A stretch of DNA of 64,000 nt. Source: Bifidobacterium breve. GTDB lineage: Bacteria; Actinomycetota; Thermoleophilia; Solirubrobacterales; Solirubrobacteraceae. The stretch covers positions 50,882 through 114,881 of the forward strand of contig CAMCUD010000014.1 of the NCBI GenBank assembly GCA_945878865.1, read 5' to 3'. The position numbers and the translations under genes are program-made. The notes under the pieces were generated by a model. It did no database searches, was not told the DNA's origin, and was given only the letters and a program-made list of their open reading frames with translations. This document shows positions 59,440-64,000 of this stretch, in pieces (the stretch's first letter is position 1; each line of letters opens with the position of its first letter).

Positions 59440-60908
59440 CCGCCCGGCTCAACCGCCGGCGGGCGGTGCAGGCGATGGCGGCCGGCGTGCTGGCCGCGGG
59501 CGCTCGAGGCGCGCTGCCGGCGTGGGGGCTCCCGGCGCCTAACGACCTCGCCCCGCCCGACGCGCTCCTCGAGCGCGTCGGCGGGATGGCGGCGCTCGGG
59601 CCGCGGCTGCCGGGAAGCATCGCCCACGCGCGGTTCGTCGACGACCTCGACGCGCGCTTCGTCGAGGCGGGCCTCACCATCCAGCGTGACCGCTTCACCT
59701 TCACCCGATGGACGGCGGAGGCGTGGAGCCTGGAGGTCCTCCACCCGAGGGCTGAGCCGGACCGCATCCCCGTCGCGTCGGCGTACACGTACTCGGGCGC
59801 GACGGGTCCGGACGGCGTCACCGGCCAGCTCGTCGATCTCGGACGGCCCGGAGCGCAGACGCTCGTTCGGGGCCTCCGCGGAGCCGTCGTGCTGTTCGAC
59901 GCGCCCGCCGCGCCCATCCGTGGCGCCGCGCTACGCGCCGCCCGCGACGGAGGCTGGGACCCGGACGGGCAAATCAGAGGGCGGGACAACTACACGCGCG
60001 CGTGGATCACCGGGATGGCCGCCGCGCCGCTCGCACCGTTTCGCCGCGCGGGTGCGATCGCGGCGATCGTCGTCCTCGATGCGTCAGCGGCGAACGCCGC
60101 GGGCCAGTACGTGCCCTTCATTCACCCGCTCCAGGGCCTCCCCGCCCTGATCGTCGACCGCGACACCGGCGCCCGACTGCGCGCCCGGCGCGGCGCCTCG
60201 ATCCGCCTGACCTTGCGGGCCCGTGTCGACCCCGGCACCTCCACCGACAGCCTGCTCGCCGTCCTGCCGGGGGCGTCTGCGGAGACCATCCTCGTCCACA
60301 CGCACACCGACGGGCCGAACGCCGTCGAGGAGAACGGCGGGATCGCGCTCGCCGAGCTCGCGCGGTGGGCCTCCCGCCGGAGTTGGCACCGCACCCTCGC
60401 CTTCAGCGCGGTGACCGGGCATTTCGGACCGGGCCTGCCCGAGACGCGCGGCCTGCTGCACCGCCACCCCGAGATGCGCCGCCGGGCTGTCGCCTCCCTG
60501 ACGCTCGAACATCTCGGAGCACGAGAGTGGATCGACGATGACGGCGGGTATCACCCCACCGGCCGGCCGGAGATCGGCGTCGCGTTTCACTCGCTGACCG
60601 GTATCCGCGGGTCACTCCAGGCCTCGCTCCGCGAGTCCGACCTGCGCCGGACCGTCATGCTCCCGCCGGCTGGCCCGCGCTTCTTCGGCGTCGGCGCAGA
60701 CCTGCACGCCGCCGGAATCCCCAGCGCCGCGTACATCACCGGCCCGAACTACCTGCTGAGCGACGTTCCGGGCGGCCACCTCGACAAGTTCGATCCGCAC
60801 CGGATGCGTGCGGAGATCACCTGGGCCGCGGCCCTCCTCAACCGCCTCGACCGCATTGAGGCCTGGAAGCTGCGGGCCGGAGACAGCCTCCTGCTCCGCG
60901 GACGCTGA
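59436..60908 (+). CDS. Tat-exported M28-like peptidase family protein, copy 2
   Basis: This 490-residue paralogue of the preceding protein shares YSGATGPDGVTG, HTDGPNAVEENGGIALAELA near residue 290, LTLEHLGAREW near 355 and a YITGPNYLLS end, but is about 80 residues shorter. It has a Tat-like RRRAVQAMAAG signal. GTG 59436 overlaps the previous stop (GTGA). Retention of two coupled copies suggests a heterodimer or two related substrates. Confidence 0.75.
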   Translation: MTARLNRRRAVQAMAAGVLAAGARGALPAWGLPAPNDLAPPDALLERVGGMAALGPRLPGSIAHARFVDDLDARFVEAGLTIQRDRFTFTRWTAEAWSLEVLHPRAEPDRIPVASAYTYSGATGPDGVTGQLVDLGRPGAQTLVRGLRGAVVLFDAPAAPIRGAALRAARDGGWDPDGQIRGRDNYTRAWITGMAAAPLAPFRRAGAIAAIVVLDASAANAAGQYVPFIHPLQGLPALIVDRDTGARLRARRGASIRLTLRARVDPGTSTDSLLAVLPGASAETILVHTHTDGPNAVEENGGIALAELARWASRRSWHRTLAFSAVTGHFGPGLPETRGLLHRHPEMRRRAVASLTLEHLGAREWIDDDGGYHPTGRPEIGVAFHSLTGIRGSLQASLRESDLRRTVMLPPAGPRFFGVGADLHAAGIPSAAYITGPNYLLSDVPGGHLDKFDPHRMRAEITWAAALLNRLDRIEAWKLRAGDSLLLRGR

Positions 60909-60933
60909 GCCCCATCCGAAAGGACCAGCCGTC

Positions 60934-61905
60934 ATGTCCCGACGTCTCGTTGCCGCCGTTCTCGCAGCCGCGCTGGGCGCGGGCCTTGCGACCCCGCCCA
61001 GCCACGCCGAGACCCGGACCACGCAGGGCAGTCGGCTCTGGCGCGCGGCCACGCCGGCACGCCGCCTCCTGTTCGTGTTCCTCGGCGGGACGTGGACGTC
61101 GCCCCGCGACTACCGCGCCCTCGCAGCGTCGGCTGCCGAGGACGGTTTCGACGTCGTATCCCTCAGGTACGACAACCGGACGCTGATCGGCGCCGCCTGC
61201 CTGCTGCCCTACCCCGGCGAGATGCCGTCCTCCTGTTACGAGATGACCCGCGGAGAGTCGGTCTTCGGTGCCGGCGCGCAGTACGGGGCCGCGCCAAGCG
61301 GGGGCTGGAGCAGCCCCCACGTCAACGTACCCCTCAGCGCGTCGGTGGTAGGCCGACTCGTCTCCGTCCTCCGGGAAGCATCCTGGGGCGCGTATCTGAT
61401 CGCCGATCCGGCGTCCCCGTACGACGGCGCCCTGCCCGCGTGGGACCGGATCGTCGTCGGGGGCCACTCACAGGGCGGCGGCAGCGCGCTCTTCCTCGCC
61501 ACGCACGTCGCGGTCCACCGTGCGTTCGCGCTCTCGGCGCCCGACGACACCGCCGCGGGCGGGTCCCCCGACTGGCTGACTCGGCGACCCGCAACGCCCC
61601 CCGCCGACCTCTACGGCCTGCGCAACACCAGCGAGGGAGGCTTCGGAGACGGCACGGCTCGGAACTGGGCGGCGCTGGGCCTCCCCGGCGAAGAGACGTC
61701 CGTCGATGTCGCGCGACCCCCGTACGGCAACAGCCACCGACTCGTCACCGAGACGTCAGCGGCGACCTGCGGTGGCCGCCTCCTGCCGTGCTCCGGGCTC
61801 GAGCGGCACGGGGCGACGGCCGCCGACCGCTGGCTGGAACGCGACGGCGCCGGGGCGCCCGTGCTGGCGCCCGCATGGCGGTACATGCTCCGGGGCGAAG
61901 GCTGA
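60934..61905 (+). CDS. Secreted alpha/beta-hydrolase (BPSS1187-like)
   Basis: This 323-residue protein has a signal peptide (1-24, cleavage after SHA) and a nucleophile elbow VGGHSQGGG near residue 180. The N-terminal half has FLGGTW and LRYDNRTL, resembling the BPSS1187 subfamily of serine hydrolases. AAAGGA lies about nine bases before the ATG. It lies 25 bases downstream of the M28-like pair and probably belongs to the same operon. Confidence 0.78.
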   Translation: MSRRLVAAVLAAALGAGLATPPSHAETRTTQGSRLWRAATPARRLLFVFLGGTWTSPRDYRALAASAAEDGFDVVSLRYDNRTLIGAACLLPYPGEMPSSCYEMTRGESVFGAGAQYGAAPSGGWSSPHVNVPLSASVVGRLVSVLREASWGAYLIADPASPYDGALPAWDRIVVGGHSQGGGSALFLATHVAVHRAFALSAPDDTAAGGSPDWLTRRPATPPADLYGLRNTSEGGFGDGTARNWAALGLPGEETSVDVARPPYGNSHRLVTETSAATCGGRLLPCSGLERHGATAADRWLERDGAGAPVLAPAWRYMLRGEG

Positions 61906-61937
61906 CGCCCGGCGCGCCGCCCTCTCGATCCACACAT

Positions 61938-61951
61938 ATAATGACCATTAT
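61938..61951. promoter_or_regulatory. AT-rich inverted repeat over the CocE-like start codons
   Basis: ATAATGACCATTAT is an inverted repeat with a two-base centre and includes two in-frame ATG codons. In this GC-rich DNA it stands out, and could be an operator or -10 element for a leaderless start. Confidence 0.35.
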
Positions 61952-63488
61952 GTGGAAGAGAGCCCTCGTGGCGGCCACCCTGGCCGTCGCGGTCACCCCT
62001 GTCCCCTCACAGGCCGCCGGCCCCGTGGAGCGGCGCGACGCCACGCTGACGTCGTTTGACGGCACGCCCATCGTCACGCACCTCTTCACCGCCCCCGAGG
62101 TGCGAGAGGGGCAGCGTGACCAGGCCCCGACGGTCATGCTGGGACACGGGTGGACCCAGAGCGGGCCCACCCGCGTGGAGGACGCGCACTCTGCCGGCCA
62201 GGTCACGCCGATCGGCGTCGGTGACCTGCTCGCCGCCGGATACAACGTCGTGACGTGGGACGCCCGCGGGTGGGGGAAGTCCGGCGGGCAGGTGCAGGCG
62301 GACAGCCCCGAGTTCGAGGGACGCGACGCCCAGATGCTCATCGACTGGATCGCCCGGCAGCCTGAGGCGCAGCTGGACGGACCGGGGGACCCGCGTCTCG
62401 GGATGGCCGGTGCGAGCTACGGCGGCACGATCCAGCTCGTCACCGCGGCGATCGACCACCGCGTGGACGCGATCACCCCGACCGTCCCGTGGCACGACCT
62501 GCGCAACACGCTCATCCCCGAAGGGGACTTCCGGCTCGGCTGGGCGACGCTCCTCGTCGCCGGCGGCAAGGCCACGGGCAACCTCGCCCCGCAGCTCCTC
62601 GCCGCCTACGCCGCGGCCTCCGCCACGGGCGCCGCGCGGCAATCCGACATCGACTGGTTCCTGTCACGCGGCCCGGGCGACCTCGTCCGCGCGATCACCG
62701 CGCCGACCCTCATCATCCAGGGGACGAACGACACGCTGTTCAGCCTGCGCAACGCCGTCGCCAACTACGAGATGATCCACGGCGCGGGAACGCCCACGCG
62801 CATGATCTGGATCTGCGGCGGACACGTCCCCTGCGACACCGACCCGGGCCCGCGTGATGCGGTGCTCGACGCGACGCTGGCCTGGCTGCAGCGCTGGCTG
62901 CGCGACGACGCCACCGTCTCGACCGGCGCCCCGTTCACCTGGATGGCCGAGGACGGCCGGTGGCGCGACGCGACGTCATGGCCCGCGGCGCCCGGCGTGC
63001 CGCTGCGCGGGACCGGCGGCGGGCGGCTCGCGCTGCGGCCCGGCTACTCCTCGGGGAACCCGATCGCCGCGACGCCGGCCCAGCGCGGCCTCTCGATTCC
63101 CATCGCGACCCCGAGCGGCGCCGACGTCGTGGGCGCCCCGACGCTCGACCTGCGCTATCGCGGCCGCGCCTGGCCCGCGCGGTCCAGCCACGTCTACGCC
63201 CAGGTGGTGCGCCGCGTGGCCTCGGGCAGGCGGGTCGTGATCGGCGGGCAAGCCTCGCCGGTGCCGGTCACCCTCGACGGACGCGACCACCGGATCACCC
63301 TCGCGCTCGAGCCCATCGTGGCGCATGTCGCCGCGCAGGACGAGCTCGAGCTCCAGCTCGTCGACTCGAGCGCGATGTTCGACCTCCCGCGCACCTTCGG
63401 GTCGATCGACGCGCAGGCGACGGTCGAGCTTCCCACCGTGGCCGCGGCGCGGGAGGTCCCGCACGGGGAGCCCGCGCCAGCGAACTAG
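61941..63488 (+). CDS. Secreted CocE/Xaa-Pro dipeptidyl-peptidase (S15)-like hydrolase
   Basis: This 515-residue exported protein has a short signal peptide (about 1-25), an S15 alpha/beta-hydrolase domain with GHGWTQ near residue 68, AGASYGG near 155 (nucleophile Ser) and CGGHVPCD near 290 (likely catalytic His), and a C-terminal beta-sandwich of the PepX_C type (about 330-505). Relatives are esterases or Xaa-Pro peptidases such as cocaine esterase. Starts at 61941 or 61950 are equally possible and neither has a ribosome site. Confidence 0.85.
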   Translation: MTIMWKRALVAATLAVAVTPVPSQAAGPVERRDATLTSFDGTPIVTHLFTAPEVREGQRDQAPTVMLGHGWTQSGPTRVEDAHSAGQVTPIGVGDLLAAGYNVVTWDARGWGKSGGQVQADSPEFEGRDAQMLIDWIARQPEAQLDGPGDPRLGMAGASYGGTIQLVTAAIDHRVDAITPTVPWHDLRNTLIPEGDFRLGWATLLVAGGKATGNLAPQLLAAYAAASATGAARQSDIDWFLSRGPGDLVRAITAPTLIIQGTNDTLFSLRNAVANYEMIHGAGTPTRMIWICGGHVPCDTDPGPRDAVLDATLAWLQRWLRDDATVSTGAPFTWMAEDGRWRDATSWPAAPGVPLRGTGGGRLALRPGYSSGNPIAATPAQRGLSIPIATPSGADVVGAPTLDLRYRGRAWPARSSHVYAQVVRRVASGRRVVIGGQASPVPVTLDGRDHRITLALEPIVAHVAAQDELELQLVDSSAMFDLPRTFGSIDAQATVELPTVAAAREVPHGEPAPAN

Positions 63489-63512
63489 TCGCAGCCCGCA
63501 GCGGCCTGCCGC

Positions 63513-63956
63513 CTACGCGACGGTGACCGCAGCAGGGTCGCCGGACACCAGGAGGTCCTGGTCAAGCAGGACCACGAGATGGCGGTCGACCTTGACGATG
63601 CCGTCGATCGCCGCCGCCGCATCTCGCGGCGCCGGCTCGATCTCGTGCGCCCCAACCGTGAGCACCTCCTCGACCGTGTCGACGACGAGACCGGAGAGCG
63701 CGTCGCCGGTCTCGACGATCACGATGCTCGCGCTGTCATCCGCATCTGACTGTGGGCGGCCGAGCGCGGCGGCCAGGTCGTAGACGGGGATGACCTTTCC
63801 ACGCAGTGAGATCACGCCTCGGACACTCGGATCCTCAGCGGCGACATCACGCGGCGGGGAGTACCGAATGATCTCCTGCACGCAGAAGATCGGGAGCGCG
63901 TACCGGTCATCGTCGAGGCAGAAGACCACGAGCTGGCTGGCTGAGGCGTCGGACAT
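63513..63956 (-). CDS. cheW: Chemotaxis coupling protein CheW
   Basis: This 147-residue CheW-domain protein has VVFCLDDDRYALPIFCVQEII at the N-terminus (residues 10-30) and VRGVISLRGKVIPVYDL near 45-61, the conserved interface that links chemoreceptors to CheA. AAAGG lies about seven bases before the ATG. A chemotaxis or twitching operon probably continues beyond the right edge. The three-nt-adjacent neighbour is a convergent hydrolase gene, so it is unrelated to region 5. Confidence 0.93.
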   Translation of the reverse strand: MSDASASQLVVFCLDDDRYALPIFCVQEIIRYSPPRDVAAEDPSVRGVISLRGKVIPVYDLAAALGRPQSDADDSASIVIVETGDALSGLVVDTVEEVLTVGAHEIEPAPRDAAAAIDGIVKVDRHLVVLLDQDLLVSGDPAAVTVA

Positions 63957-63989
63957 GGAGCGACCTTTCGTGCAGAGTCAGGGGGAGGC

Positions 63990-64000
63990 GGGGGGGGGGG
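63990..64000. other. Run of eleven G at the window end
   Basis: A homopolymer of eleven G ends the window just upstream of cheW. In GC-rich assemblies this is often an assembly or contig-end effect; a real phase-variable tract upstream of cheW is the alternative. Confidence 0.5.

Noticed and set aside
63990..64000. Poly-G run as a phase-variation switch for cheW
   Set aside because: It sits exactly at the window edge, where an assembly or contig-end cause is at least as likely.

Overview
The window is about 64 kb of uniformly GC-rich DNA (roughly 70% by eye) with densely packed, often translationally coupled genes (ATGA, GTGA and TGATG junctions) and frequent GTG starts. This fits an actinobacterial lineage. 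My best guess is Thermoleophilia/Solirubrobacterales, because large hydantoinase families sit beside STAS/SpoIIE signalling, CheW and an HDOD-LuxR protein; no rRNA or marker gene here proves it. I saw no tRNA or rRNA gene, CRISPR array, insertion sequence or phage gene.

Region 1 (1-38.9 kb) is a catabolic island built around N-methylhydantoinase/oxoprolinase-type enzymes. It holds two HyuA (ATP-binding) genes but eight HyuB genes, one of them cut by the left edge. The HyuB genes fall into two sequence types: B1 (1-1361, 5759-7567, 26140-27921) and B2 (12631-14565, 14579-16453, 16450-18333, 22336-24186, 30087-31946). Around them lie a SsuABC/THI5-like ABC importer split over two loci, an MFS and an EamA transporter, two GntR/FCD regulators, a Rid-like protein, a metal-dependent hydantoinase/dihydropyrimidinase, a DUF849 (BKACE-like) enzyme, a gamma-glutamyltransferase, four SDRs, two aldo/keto reductases, a luciferase-like monooxygenase, a cupin and a metallo-beta-lactamase-fold hydrolase. 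The plausible overall job is uptake and ring opening of a cyclic amide, imide or lactam, followed by redox and C-C cleavage steps. The actual substrate is not visible.

The main unifying signal is a short palindrome, TTGGATCCAA. It occurs perfectly or with one or two changes in every major intergenic region from 3.48 to 38.90 kb and was not seen between genes after that. The two GntR regulators share the same recognition helix and are the obvious candidate binders. In four minus-strand promoters the palindrome runs directly out of a TATAAT-like -10 box, so occupancy would block transcription. The site therefore seems to define one island-wide regulon with eight promoters.

Region 2 (38.9-42.6 kb) has a TetR gene coupled to a pentapeptide-repeat gene, facing an amidase across a perfect 22-bp palindrome, then an HDOD-LuxR regulator. 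Region 3 (42.8-49.6 kb) has a secreted Het-C/zinc-phospholipase-like protein, a processive family 2 glycosyltransferase, a WecB-type epimerase and a multi-pass membrane protein, suggesting envelope polysaccharide work. Region 4 (49.7-54.8 kb) has a STAS antagonist overlapping a large GAF/PAS/PP2C phosphatase with an unusual SnoaL-like tail, then HemW and an unknown gene.

Region 5 (54.8-63.5 kb) is a TetR gene and five exported hydrolases: three alpha/beta-hydrolases, one of them CocE-like, and two paralogous Tat-exported M28-like proteins. A perfect 20-bp palindrome lies in the divergent promoter. CheW closes the window, followed by a run of eleven G that may be a contig end.
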